NCBI GenBank assembly: GCA_937139475.1
Contig: CAKZQF010000098.1
Span: 1-37,887 of the forward strand
Origin: an uncultured Gammaproteobacteria bacterium
GTDB taxonomy: Bacteria; Pseudomonadota; Gammaproteobacteria; Enterobacterales; Psychrobiaceae
Direction of reading: 5' to 3'
Length of the DNA: 37,887 bases
Shown: piece after piece, positions 8,466 to 17,206 of the stretch
How positions within the stretch are numbered: position 1 is the stretch's first letter
Layout of the letters: each line of letters opens with the position of its first letter
Notes under the pieces: model-generated
Told to the model about the DNA's origin: nothing
The model's database searches: none
What the model saw: the letters and a program-made list of their open reading frames with translations, nothing else
Translations under genes and position numbers: made by a program

Positions 8466-8878
8466 TCCAATCCCCCTCCTAGATATTTACACTTAATTTA
8501 AATGACTAAATTAGCCATAAAATAAACGAGAATTCTCGATAAAATATTTAATGATCTTTTCTCCACAATATGCGATGTTTCAACGCTACATACAAGCTGG
8601 TGGCGGTTTTGTTAGTTTAAAGTGACCAGTGTTGCTTGTGACCATAACCTACAAAAGATAAAGCGAAATATAATGGGCAAGGCTGTTAAAGTACTAAAAC
8701 GAGTTCACAAGCTCTTAGAAATTTACTATTGAGGTTCTTCGATTAGGGCATTAAAAACGCTGGAGAGGCCGCAGGGTTGAGATTAGTGTTATCCAGACAG
8801 GTGTATTTACATTGCCCCTGTCCAATTTCCTCCCGTGAATTAAACAATTGAACAGTTGATATCATGAATATTTTTGGC
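8466..8878. other. Non-coding stretch, no gene recognised
   Basis: About 410 bases with stops in all frames at short intervals. The only structure I find is the perfect 12-bp palindrome CGAGAATTCTCG (8527-8538) in AT-rich DNA. Nothing resembling a decayed gene could be identified with confidence. Confidence 0.5.
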
Positions 8879-8918
8879 AAAAAAAATGATTAAGCCATTG
8901 CCACAGCTTAATCATTTT
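8879..8918 (-). terminator. Rho-independent terminator after the sulfatase pair
   Basis: A 13-bp perfect stem (8883-8895 against 8906-8918, AAAATGATTAAGC and its complement) with a 10-base loop. On the minus strand the stem runs into eight T residues (A-run 8879-8886). It lies 25 bases beyond the stop of the sulfatase at 8943 and closes the 11981->8943 unit. Confidence 0.9.
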
Positions 8919-8942
8919 ATAATAACAACTAACGGTTATTTG

Positions 8943-10430
8943 CTATTTTTCGTAGGCATATGTTTCATCATAGCGTTTGTAATCTCTGTGGTTATAAAGA
9001 TGCTTATCGATAACAGCTGGTTTCGCTAACTTCTTAATGACTTTCTTGCCTCGTTTAGTCTTCCAGTGGGGGTGAGACTTTGTGATGGCAGGTAGTTGCG
9101 CCATAAAACCATCAAACTTAGCGCGTGCTTTAGCGTGCTCTGGCTTACCATCGGCTAGTACATAGCCATGCCCGAAACGGTTATCAGCAGTATAATAAAA
9201 ACGACCCTTCGCCATGTTCATCACGGGATTAACTACTTCCAGCATATATTCTTTGGTGCGAAACAGTTGCGAAGTGGCTGCATAGCCGTAGATCCATTCA
9301 CGATGACTATCTATTTTACCAGCGTAAAAATCTTGCAGGCTGACACCATCAAACTTATGCGCTTTTGGCACATATTTCCAAGCACTCGCTAAGTCGATTA
9401 ATGTTGGGGCTATATCTGAAAGATCAGTTAATTCATCAGTAGCGCCACGCTTTTTAACCCCAGCACCCGCCGCAATATGAACGACGTGGGAACCGCGTTC
9501 AACCCCGCGAGTTTTCGCCGTGACCGCAGTACCATTGTCAGAAGTAAAAATAATTATGGTGTTGTCACTAATACCTAGGGACTCAACCTTTGCAACAACC
9601 TCACCTACTTTTAAATCCATATATTCAATTAGGGATTTGAAACGAGCAGCGTTTTCTTCTTTCCAACCTTTGCCCCTCTTTGCTGATAAGCTACCCTGCA
9701 CTCCTCGCAGTGGGTTTGTTGGCATGCCAGTACGTGTACCATGTGGCGCAACAGTAGGCCAATAGGCAAAAAACGGCTTATTCTCTTTGACGTTTTTCTC
9801 CATAAAATCCATGATGAATTCAGCTTCAATATCTAAGCTGTAATCAGAGGGTTTAGTGTCCATCAGCTTACCGTTTTTAACAAAGCCCGGATGCCAATAA
9901 CGCGAAGGTGTTTTACGATCTTCCATTAATCCAGTGAATTTAGGCGAGCCAGGTAGCTTAGCAATCTCTTTTGTCCCTTCCCACAAAGCGTATTCATCAA
10001 ATCCTAATACCTCCTCATGTGGCATTTGATTACCTGCATGCCATTTTCCTGTTATAGCCGTGGCATAGCCAGCATCCTTTAAAATACGACTGACCGGCAT
10101 ATTGTCGCTATATACGCGATTTTTGGCATTTCCCATCCAGATTTCGTTAACATAGACGCCAGTTGTATTTGCGTATCGTCCGGTCATAATCTCGACTCTA
10201 GATGACGCACATTTTGCCGTGGCATAGGCGGTTTTAAACATAACTCCTTTTGCCGCTAACTTATCAATATTGGGCGTATTGGCTGTGCCTTCCTGGCCAA
10301 AGGCGCTGAACATATCAGGGCTAACATCATCGGCTAAGATAAGTACGATGTTTGGGCGCGTGTCTGCAGCGTGTACACACATGCTTAGCATGAGTGCGAC
10401 AGTCGCTAGGGTTTTCTTTACTAAATGCAT
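8943..10430 (-). CDS. S1-family sulfatase with atypical CASSR motif
   Basis: A 495-residue arylsulfatase-like hydrolase with a signal peptide ending near Ala21/Ala22 (VHAADTRPN). The metal-binding start NIVLILADD (Asp34, Asp35), the GKWHAG segment (~120), APHGT and FTSDNGTA are all present. The modification motif is Cys74-Ala-Ser-Ser-Arg78: Cys and Arg are kept, but the usual Pro (sometimes Ala) at the third position is Ser. Formylglycine formation normally requires CxPxR or CxAxR, so activation may be poor or need a tolerant maturase. AAGG lies about 8 bases before the start. It is the second gene after the sulfatase at 10512-11981 (81-bp gap) and is followed by a terminator. It probably removes sulfate esters from a fucose-containing glycan; regiospecificity is unknown. 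Confidence 0.88.
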   Translation of the reverse strand: MHLVKKTLATVALMLSMCVHAADTRPNIVLILADDVSPDMFSAFGQEGTANTPNIDKLAAKGVMFKTAYATAKCASSRVEIMTGRYANTTGVYVNEIWMGNAKNRVYSDNMPVSRILKDAGYATAITGKWHAGNQMPHEEVLGFDEYALWEGTKEIAKLPGSPKFTGLMEDRKTPSRYWHPGFVKNGKLMDTKPSDYSLDIEAEFIMDFMEKNVKENKPFFAYWPTVAPHGTRTGMPTNPLRGVQGSLSAKRGKGWKEENAARFKSLIEYMDLKVGEVVAKVESLGISDNTIIIFTSDNGTAVTAKTRGVERGSHVVHIAAGAGVKKRGATDELTDLSDIAPTLIDLASAWKYVPKAHKFDGVSLQDFYAGKIDSHREWIYGYAATSQLFRTKEYMLEVVNPVMNMAKGRFYYTADNRFGHGYVLADGKPEHAKARAKFDGFMAQLPAITKSHPHWKTKRGKKVIKKLAKPAVIDKHLYNHRDYKRYDETYAYEK

Positions 10431-10511
10431 TTTTATACCTTTGCCTAATGTTTAATTAAGCTGTTTCAAGAATTTTAAAGATTGAGTTTCTTTTGTTCGA
10501 GTTAGCGTGCA

Positions 10512-11981
10512 CTACTGTTTCCATTTCTGACTGGTTACAGTAACTGGCTTGTCCCAATCCAACGCGTGTCTTTTACGATATTTAGGATCATTGTCTTTTG
10601 CTGGCTGAGCGCGAGCAACGTTAATCAATGCCGCTTTTGCCGCGATAATTTTCGGATCTTTGCTATTGATTAAGTTAGTTTTTTCTTCTGGGTCATTTTG
10701 CAAATCCACTAGCTTTTCAAATTCCAGCGGTGATTTTGCTTTAACATATAATTTGTATCTTTTATCGCGGATAACACGATCCCTAAAGACAAATTTATTT
10801 TCTACCCCTTGCGCTGACACTGCCGCTTCATTGCGCCCGCCCATCGATAAAATAGAGGTTCTTTCGCTATCGGTTTGTTTCGCTAGGATATATGGCGCAA
10901 AAGATTTTCCATCCAGTTGATAATCTGCTGGAATTTTAGCATTGGCTAAGTCTGCAAAAGTCGGCAGGATATCAGTAAAATCAACTAACGCATCACTGAC
11001 CACGCCAGCAGGAACTAGACCCGGGCCATTGACAATAAAAGGAGAATTGATGCCATTTTCCGTGGTTAATTGTTTTCCGCCCCTGACATTGCGGCCATTT
11101 AAGCGACCAACAATACTTTTATTGGTGCCATTATCAGTGGTCCAAATGATAATAGTATTTTCACGTTCGCCCATTGCCTCAAGACGCGTTAACATTCTCG
11201 CCAAAACAATATCAGCATACTCAACCATGGCTTTGTGTTTATCGAGGTTGGTGTCCAATGTCGATCTATGTGGCGGTGTTATATAGGGAGAGTGCGGTAA
11301 GTTCATCGCGAAGTATGCGAACCACGGTTGCTCTTTGTTATCTTCGATAAAACTAAGCAAGAAGTCTGCAAAGATGTCTTCTCCAAATTGCCCTTGGTAT
11401 GTTTTACTGCCTTTTTTGGTATGAATATAAGGGTCCCAATACCGTTCGGCACTGGCAGGGTTACCAGATTCATATCCGGTCCACATCGCATAATCATCAA
11501 AGCCATGTTTAGTCATCGCTTCAGGTTCTACCCGAAAATCATTTACCTGCCATTTCCCAGCGGCTACTGTTGCGTAACCGGCGTCTTGCATGATGCTGGC
11601 AACACTTTGATTTTGTGTCCAATCTAGATAGGCATGGCCCCATCGAGGCGTATCCCAATGGTTTACCCAGCCGTTGCGATAAGGGTATTGCCCGGTGATT
11701 AGTGAAACACGGGAAGGTGTACATTGAGGGTGTGACCATGCGTTATCAAAGCGTATTCCCTCATTTGATAGCTGATCAATATTGGGGGTTTTAATGTCTT
11801 GTGCCCCGTAAGCACTTACCCATTCCTTGCCCATGTCGTCAGCAAGGATAAAGAGTATGTTGGGTCTTTCTGTCTTTTTCTCTATCCCGCCAGCGCTAAC
11901 AGGAGCGATTAAGGTCATTGAAGTACAGATACTTAGCGATATTAAAAACTTATTCTTAAACTTTTTCATCGTTTTACTCAT
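10512..11981 (-). CDS. S1-family sulfatase (CTPSR)
   Basis: A 489-residue sulfatase with a Sec signal ending around Ala30 (APVSA|GGI). Metal ligands Asp48/Asp49 (FILADD), formylglycine motif Cys87-Thr-Pro-Ser-Arg91, GKWQVND, LPHSPY and WTTDNGTN are in the expected order, so it looks fully active. An oddity is GKWQ where many relatives have GKWH. Starts at 11981 and at the in-frame ATG 12 bases later are both possible; neither has a strong ribosome binding site. It is the first gene of a two-sulfatase unit whose promoter region carries an operator-like motif at 12101. It should hydrolyse a sulfate ester on the same polysaccharide as the fucosidases; the exact position attacked cannot be read from sequence. 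Confidence 0.92.
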   Translation of the reverse strand: MSKTMKKFKNKFLISLSICTSMTLIAPVSAGGIEKKTERPNILFILADDMGKEWVSAYGAQDIKTPNIDQLSNEGIRFDNAWSHPQCTPSRVSLITGQYPYRNGWVNHWDTPRWGHAYLDWTQNQSVASIMQDAGYATVAAGKWQVNDFRVEPEAMTKHGFDDYAMWTGYESGNPASAERYWDPYIHTKKGSKTYQGQFGEDIFADFLLSFIEDNKEQPWFAYFAMNLPHSPYITPPHRSTLDTNLDKHKAMVEYADIVLARMLTRLEAMGERENTIIIWTTDNGTNKSIVGRLNGRNVRGGKQLTTENGINSPFIVNGPGLVPAGVVSDALVDFTDILPTFADLANAKIPADYQLDGKSFAPYILAKQTDSERTSILSMGGRNEAAVSAQGVENKFVFRDRVIRDKRYKLYVKAKSPLEFEKLVDLQNDPEEKTNLINSKDPKIIAAKAALINVARAQPAKDNDPKYRKRHALDWDKPVTVTSQKWKQ

Positions 11982-12096
11982 GTTTTTTATTTATAAGAAA
12001 CATTATCATGTTTACCTATTTAGTCAATAGTGCGCTTATCGCCATGCAGTCAGCGGCTCAAGTATACCGCCTTAGTTATTGTTTTAATTAACAATA

Positions 12097-12127
12097 CTTC
12101 CTTTGTAAAGATAGGTAAATCCATGTA
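12097..12127. promoter_or_regulatory. Putative locus operator, site 2
   Basis: Core CTTTGTAAAG at 12101-12110, identical to the core at 20471, in the context TTCCTTTGTAAAGATAGG and followed by GTAAAT and TGTAAAC blocks. It lies 120 bp upstream of the sulfatase start at 11981. The role is inferred from recurrence. Confidence 0.5.
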
Positions 12128-12140
12128 AACAGGTTTTTCG

Positions 12141-12330
12141 CTACTCCCCCAATTCATTATTATAGATTAAACCCAATTCACGAACCGCTAGTGAACTGGC
12201 TGCGGTCAAATCAATGAATTGTTTCAATATTGTATAGGTTTTGGCGTGCTGGCTAAGGAACACAAAACTTGCTGATGTGTGGCGCTAAATTAATGTTGAA
12301 CAAAATAGGTACAGGAACCCTCTCTCTCAT
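12141..12330 (-). pseudogene. Decayed C-terminal end of a LysR-type regulator
   Basis: On the minus strand, one frame reads RVPVPILFNINLAPHIS and stops at 12253-12255. The next frame, open from 12284 to a stop at 12141-12143, continues with FVFLSQHAKTYTILKQFIDL. Joined, these match the usual end of LysR-family proteins (VPVLxxxxLxPxxxxxxxxxxxHxxxxxxxFIDF). A frameshift between about 12253 and 12284 and the lack of the upstream part mark it as a remnant. Its family assignment rests on pattern memory only. It lies between the terminator at 12438 and the sulfatase promoter, where a local regulator could once have stood. Confidence 0.4.
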
Positions 12331-12437
12331 TGCAAGGGAATTATTTGTACATTGGCTTATTCGAGTGATGTGTTTTGTTGTGTCGGTATTTAGGGGATTT
12401 ATGTAGGCCAATATCAAAGCCGCTGACTAATAGACAA

Positions 12438-12483
12438 CAAAAAGCCCCATTATCCACGTAAGTTTGTACTTGGATAATGGGGC
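12438..12483 (-). terminator. Rho-independent terminator after the four-gene operon
   Basis: GCCCCATTATCCA (12444-12456) and its exact complement (12471-12483) give a 13-bp stem with a 14-base loop; on the minus strand it runs into TTTTTG. It begins 12 bases past the stop of the beta-helix gene and ends the 20342->12496 operon. Confidence 0.9.
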
Positions 12484-12495
12484 CGCCATATGAAA

Positions 12496-14865
12496 TTAAT
12501 GCTTGTTCTTTTGTACTTTCTCCAAACCACCGTGAAGTAAAGTCTCACCGCCCCATTGCATAGTGCGACGATCTAGCTTTAATAAATGTTGTGGGTAGTC
12601 TTTGGTGATACCAAAGGAATCAATATTGGTATCAAATGGTACAAAGCCTATTTGAAGTGCTTGCGCATTATCAACCAACGAGAAGTCTAAGTTAGCGACA
12701 TCTTTAAATTGAGTCTGAGTTGTAGTCAGTGAATTCTTTTCTACCCCGTTGGCCTGGTGTTTCTTAAGAAATTTCTCTGCTCCTTCAAACGCATAGATAT
12801 TGTTATCTAGGTTATATTCATAAGGAATCTTTTTAGTACCGCCTTTGGTGGCAAAAAATTCCGTAGTGTTCCATAAGTCTCTTGCGCCGTAAGGTGCTCT
12901 TCTGCCTTTGGTAAAGATATTACGTTCAATCACCGAACCAGGCTTAAAGTACTGGCGCGGGAAAGCACGCATTCTAATCGCTTCACCATCCATATCAACG
13001 AATATATTGTTAATGATGTGATTGTAATCTTTATGAACAATACCAGTACCAGCTCTGTGGATTATATTATTAACCGTCGTAGTGCCTCGTTGCCAATCAT
13101 CGGTACGTATTGCAATGTAATCCACATCATAAACATAGTTATGGCGAATGATATTACCTTCACCTGCACCAGAAACATTCAGAGAAGCACCATCATGGAG
13201 TTGCAACAATGTTTTAGTTACTTTGTTGTTTTCAATGATGTTATTTTTACCGTGGATGTACGGCATAAAGTGCGCTTGGGTGTCTTCTTTGTAGGTTACG
13301 TTGGTATCGATTTCATTCCAGCGAATGGTTTGCGCCGCTTCATCAAAATCTTCACCAGTTTTCATCAATATCTGTACTCGAACGCCTGCAACACCTACCG
13401 CTTTACGAGGAACATCATGGATCCAGTTGTTTGAGATAACATTATCGCCACTTTGCCACAAGAAAATGGCATGGCCATGCCAGATAATTTCGCCAACGTG
13501 ATGGATGATGTTGTTAGTAATGGTGTTGTGATGGTTAACATCCTTTGTGCCAGGACCGTAACCTGCTAGCAAAATCCCCATATGACCTACATAGTCAATC
13601 AGGTTCTTTTCAATAGTGATGTTTTGCGCGTGTAAGTCTAGACGTATTGCAGAACCCGCTGAATTGGTAAAATGATTGCCACTAACCAACATATTTTCAG
13701 CGCCACGGAATCGTAGCATTGCATTACCAGTATCAAAAGTATCCCAATCATGTTGAATACCCCAACCTTTACGGCCTTTATACCAAGTCGAGCGTTTGCC
13801 TTGGGTAAAGGTTAACCCTTGAAAACTAATATTCTTCACTGGCTTGTCGGCTGGGCCATCATAATCAATTTCCCCTTCCACACGAACGAGCTCTTTTAGT
13901 TGTGGAATAGTGATATTGCTAGGCTGTGCATTGTCGTGAGGCCAATAATATAACTTACCTGTTTGGCTGTTATGGGCCCACTCGCCTGCTTCATCAATAA
14001 AGTCCACTGCATTTTCAATCAACGCCCAAGGACTATCTTGTGAAAATGCTGGTGCATTAGCTTCATATTTAAGCGTTAATTGACGTTCTTTGAGATCAAT
14101 TTTCTCAAGCGGTAAAAAGTTTAGCGCCCAAGGAACAGGATTAAAGAATACTTCGATATCATCAAGATTGCTCCATTGACGAATTGGTGCGCCTTCAAGA
14201 TACTTAATTTTCTTTAGTAAATGACGATCTTTTTTGTGCATTACGTTGCGAGAATCGGCAATTTCATAGCCCGTTGGGATTTCGCCACCAAAACGCGCAC
14301 TTCTGGCACGGGGCAAACGTTTGTCACCGGCAAAGAGTGCGGTAAAGCGACCAAACTCTTCACGCGTCACATCGGCTACCCATACCTTATCTTTCGCTAT
14401 TTCAGGCAGTCCCTCAACAGTACTTTCAAGTTTATGCCACCCAGTAACAGCCTTACCACTTGAAATCACAGGTGTTTCATTAGGGTAAGCACGGTAGTTA
14501 ACCATTGCATCTTTCACACCGCCATCCTGACGATTTAAGACAAAGGTTTCTGACAATGTATGAGTACCACCGCGTAACCACACAGTAATATCTTGATTAC
14601 GTGCATCATTATCTAGCGCTCGTATTGCATCACGTGCAGCGGATAGGGTCTTAAATGGCGCATTTAAGGTACCAGTATTATCTAGTTTCCCGTTGGGCGA
14701 GACGTAAAACTCAACGCCACTTTGTTTTGCCACAGTACTATTTTGAGTCTGGACTTTTGAGGAAGCCTGTAAATTTTCAGAAGATTGCTGGTTACAGCCC
14801 GTCATAACCACAGCGGCGCATGTCGCAAGCAACATTGCACGTTGTGGTAAGTTTTTATAGTTCAT
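12496..14865 (-). CDS. GH141-like right-handed beta-helix lipoprotein
   Basis: A 789-residue exported protein. Lipobox VMTGC places the lipidated Cys at 24, with Asn at +2, consistent with the outer membrane. The mature protein opens with FYVSPNGKLDNTGTLNAPFK and AARDAIR, as in GH141 and related beta-helix glycosidases, then has an inserted domain (~150-330) and parallel beta-helix coils with repeated N-x-I/V motifs (~340-700), for example ITNNIIHHVGE and VISNNWIHDV. GH141 includes an alpha-L-fucosidase acting on rhamnogalacturonan II, and members are frequent in fucoidan loci, so fucosidase activity is the leading guess. A strong GGAGG precedes the ATG. It is the last gene of the sulfatase/beta-helix operon (95-bp gap to the preceding frame) and is followed by a terminator. 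Alternatives are GH120-like or a lyase. Confidence 0.75.
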   Translation of the reverse strand: MNYKNLPQRAMLLATCAAVVMTGCNQQSSENLQASSKVQTQNSTVAKQSGVEFYVSPNGKLDNTGTLNAPFKTLSAARDAIRALDNDARNQDITVWLRGGTHTLSETFVLNRQDGGVKDAMVNYRAYPNETPVISSGKAVTGWHKLESTVEGLPEIAKDKVWVADVTREEFGRFTALFAGDKRLPRARSARFGGEIPTGYEIADSRNVMHKKDRHLLKKIKYLEGAPIRQWSNLDDIEVFFNPVPWALNFLPLEKIDLKERQLTLKYEANAPAFSQDSPWALIENAVDFIDEAGEWAHNSQTGKLYYWPHDNAQPSNITIPQLKELVRVEGEIDYDGPADKPVKNISFQGLTFTQGKRSTWYKGRKGWGIQHDWDTFDTGNAMLRFRGAENMLVSGNHFTNSAGSAIRLDLHAQNITIEKNLIDYVGHMGILLAGYGPGTKDVNHHNTITNNIIHHVGEIIWHGHAIFLWQSGDNVISNNWIHDVPRKAVGVAGVRVQILMKTGEDFDEAAQTIRWNEIDTNVTYKEDTQAHFMPYIHGKNNIIENNKVTKTLLQLHDGASLNVSGAGEGNIIRHNYVYDVDYIAIRTDDWQRGTTTVNNIIHRAGTGIVHKDYNHIINNIFVDMDGEAIRMRAFPRQYFKPGSVIERNIFTKGRRAPYGARDLWNTTEFFATKGGTKKIPYEYNLDNNIYAFEGAEKFLKKHQANGVEKNSLTTTQTQFKDVANLDFSLVDNAQALQIGFVPFDTNIDSFGITKDYPQHLLKLDRRTMQWGGETLLHGGLEKVQKNKH

Positions 14866-14960
14866 AAAGCCTCCAAACTGACTTTCTTATATAGATCATA
14901 CGTTACGTTGACCTAGCATTAATAAATTGGTTCTCAGTGTTATTTTTGTAATTTTTATGG

Positions 14961-17132
14961 CTAAGGGACCATGACCGTAAAGCGCCAGGTTTCCCCTTTA
15001 ATAATGCCGTTTTTACCCACTGCATCTACTCGCCAAAAATAGGTTTTCCCTGGGATTAAGCTTTTGGGGGTAAATATATTACTGGTAAAATTGCCTTGAT
15101 ATGATGGTGATAACTTAGTCCCATCCATCACTTGAGTTAATTGTGTACCCAGATATACATCATGTGAAGTGGCGCGGTATCCTTCCAACCACATCAGATC
15201 AGCATCTAATTTAACTGCTGTCGCTGCTTTAGGTGGCACTGGGCTAGATGCAGTTTTTGCTTGATAACCAGGGATCCAGTAATGACTAGCGCCAAATTCA
15301 TAAGGACCTATATCCGGCGCCTGACCAATAAAGTGAGTCAATTTGCCCTTGATAACTGCTCCGCCATCAATCAAAGTCGAACCCGCTTTTGGCCTAAAAT
15401 CAAGGTTGTCTGGATCTCTTAGCTGCGAGCGTACATCAAGTCCTGATTTAGCCCCATCCCAGTTGTGATCGACAATGCCAGGAATAGGATATTCTTTGCC
15501 AGGCTTAACACGGTGGCCGGAGAATTTATTACTGATATTATTACGGGTAATGGTGCGGTGATTATGGCCCTGAATAGCGACATTACTGCTAATAATTAAG
15601 TCATTGCTGTGATTATCAAAACTCAAATTATTAAAGATAAAGTGTTGATCACCTTTGAAGAACATGCGGTCAGTATTCCAGGCAACGTTATTTAATACCT
15701 GCCCATTATTACCGTATGGAGAATTTGGCAGGTTCATATTATCAAAACGAATGCCCTGTTTAACCGAGTCATGCACCCAGTTGTAACGCACCACTCCGCC
15801 GGGCTGCTGTTTAACGCTCAGTTGAATCATTGAACCGTCGTTTTGCAAATAACCAGAGCGCGATAGATTATTTAGCTCAACGGTATTGCGCACACCGGCT
15901 TTAAATAATTCAGAACAGCCGGTGGTATGTATCGTGTTGCGTCTAAAGACCAACTCAGCTGAATTAACCATGTTTAGCGTATAGCCACCTTTGTAGGTAC
16001 AGCTGTAGTCAATGTCATGCATATTACAGTTTTCAATGCGATTACCGAGGCCTTTCATTTCAATCGCCGGTCCATCGGTATAAGCGATAGTACAATTACT
16101 AAGGGTATTGTAGGCCGGGTCGAATTCTTTTTTAACCACCATTTTGGTTACGGCCACTGGCGATAAATCACCCAGCATACGCTTTGAATAGCTCGGATAG
16201 TTTAGCTGCACGTCTTCAACGGTTACATGAATGCTCTTGTCGACCTTAAATGTGGTACCAAAGAACTCAATGCCGGATATATTAACGTGCTTGGAGCGGC
16301 TTACATTTAATGCATATGATTGCACCTTACCACGAACATCTAGTGTCGCTGGGTTAACGCCTCCTTTTGCCCACAAGTATAACTCGTTGGTTTCGCTATC
16401 AAAGTGCCATTCTTGCTCCGCATCTAATAGCCCTAACTTACCCTCAAGAAAATAACCATGACGCTGGGGCTTGCCCTTGTAACTAAAATGCGAATGCACG
16501 TCTTTAGTATCGTAGGAAAAGTGGTCGCTGCCGGCTTGATGTTCAGTCACCTTCGCCTGATAAGTTTTAAACGAGCCAGAGTTGACAATGATGGTCGCTC
16601 CGGTCAAATCAAAGTTTAGTGACGCCAGCTCCTTATTAAAGTGAACCCCGAATTTGCTTTGTTCTTTTTCTGGCCATGCCATCGACTGAGTTTTATCCCA
16701 GATAGAGCCATCGTACCAATTACCGTTTGGCCAACGGGCACTAGACATACTTTTGCCATCGACAAACAGCTGCCAGATTGGCTTGGCTAACTTGGTTTTA
16801 TAAATATTACCTTTAAATTTTTGCCACTGCCCACTGATTTGACTGGTGCCGTCAAATACCACCTTTTCACCGGGGTAAGCACTAATGGTAAAAGGTTTGT
16901 CAGCCGTTCCTACTCGTTTGATCATTTGAACTGACTCAAAGTAATGACCATCTCGCACATAGACGGTATCACCGGCATCCATTTTTGTTACCGCACGTTG
17001 AACACTTGCAAAAGGTTTCGCTATCGTCCCTTTATTGCTGTCGTCACCATTTGTTGCGACATAATAATCCTTAGCTACAAGGGGCTGACACAGCACACTG
17101 CTTAAAGCGATAAATAAAAACTTGGCCTTCAT
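14961..17132 (-). CDS. Secreted beta-helix protein with C-terminal Fn3-like domain
   Basis: A 723-residue exported protein from the ATG at 17132 (MKAKFLFIALSSVLC), which has AGGA about 7 bases upstream; the open frame runs 22 codons further without support. Signal peptide to about residue 20 (PLVA|KDYYV). The N terminus YYVATNGDDSNKGTIAKPF is the start typical of right-handed beta-helix enzymes; a beta-sandwich insertion occupies ~110-270 and PbH1-type coils run ~290-560, rich in Asn and His. From ~620 a fibronectin-type-III-like domain follows (SHDVYLGT, LIPGKTYFWRVDAV). I cannot place it in a CAZy family; it differs clearly from the GH141-like neighbour. It sits between a sulfatase and that neighbour in one operon, so it should act on the same sulfated glycan as glycosidase or lyase. 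Confidence 0.75.
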   Translation of the reverse strand: MKAKFLFIALSSVLCQPLVAKDYYVATNGDDSNKGTIAKPFASVQRAVTKMDAGDTVYVRDGHYFESVQMIKRVGTADKPFTISAYPGEKVVFDGTSQISGQWQKFKGNIYKTKLAKPIWQLFVDGKSMSSARWPNGNWYDGSIWDKTQSMAWPEKEQSKFGVHFNKELASLNFDLTGATIIVNSGSFKTYQAKVTEHQAGSDHFSYDTKDVHSHFSYKGKPQRHGYFLEGKLGLLDAEQEWHFDSETNELYLWAKGGVNPATLDVRGKVQSYALNVSRSKHVNISGIEFFGTTFKVDKSIHVTVEDVQLNYPSYSKRMLGDLSPVAVTKMVVKKEFDPAYNTLSNCTIAYTDGPAIEMKGLGNRIENCNMHDIDYSCTYKGGYTLNMVNSAELVFRRNTIHTTGCSELFKAGVRNTVELNNLSRSGYLQNDGSMIQLSVKQQPGGVVRYNWVHDSVKQGIRFDNMNLPNSPYGNNGQVLNNVAWNTDRMFFKGDQHFIFNNLSFDNHSNDLIISSNVAIQGHNHRTITRNNISNKFSGHRVKPGKEYPIPGIVDHNWDGAKSGLDVRSQLRDPDNLDFRPKAGSTLIDGGAVIKGKLTHFIGQAPDIGPYEFGASHYWIPGYQAKTASSPVPPKAATAVKLDADLMWLEGYRATSHDVYLGTQLTQVMDGTKLSPSYQGNFTSNIFTPKSLIPGKTYFWRVDAVGKNGIIKGETWRFTVMVP

Positions 17133-17163
17133 GCTATTCCTACTCGTCTTTCTAATCATCTGC

Positions 17164-17180
17164 GGTGCGTTTAACGCACC
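17164..17180. other. Intercistronic hairpin
   Basis: GGTGCGT (17164-17170) and ACGCACC (17174-17180) form a compact 7-bp stem with a TTA loop in the 74-base gap between the sulfatase stop (17207) and the beta-helix start (17132). There is no T-run, so it is more likely an RNA-processing or stability element than a terminator. Confidence 0.45.
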
Positions 17181-17206
17181 AGTGTTGTTACTACGCACCT
17201 AACGCG

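Noticed and set aside
12496..17132. PL6-type alginate lyases
   Set aside because: The beta-helix fold and the CBM96-like neighbour raised this, but the fucosidase and sulfatase context and the GH141-like N terminus favour a fucan substrate; alginate is not sulfated.
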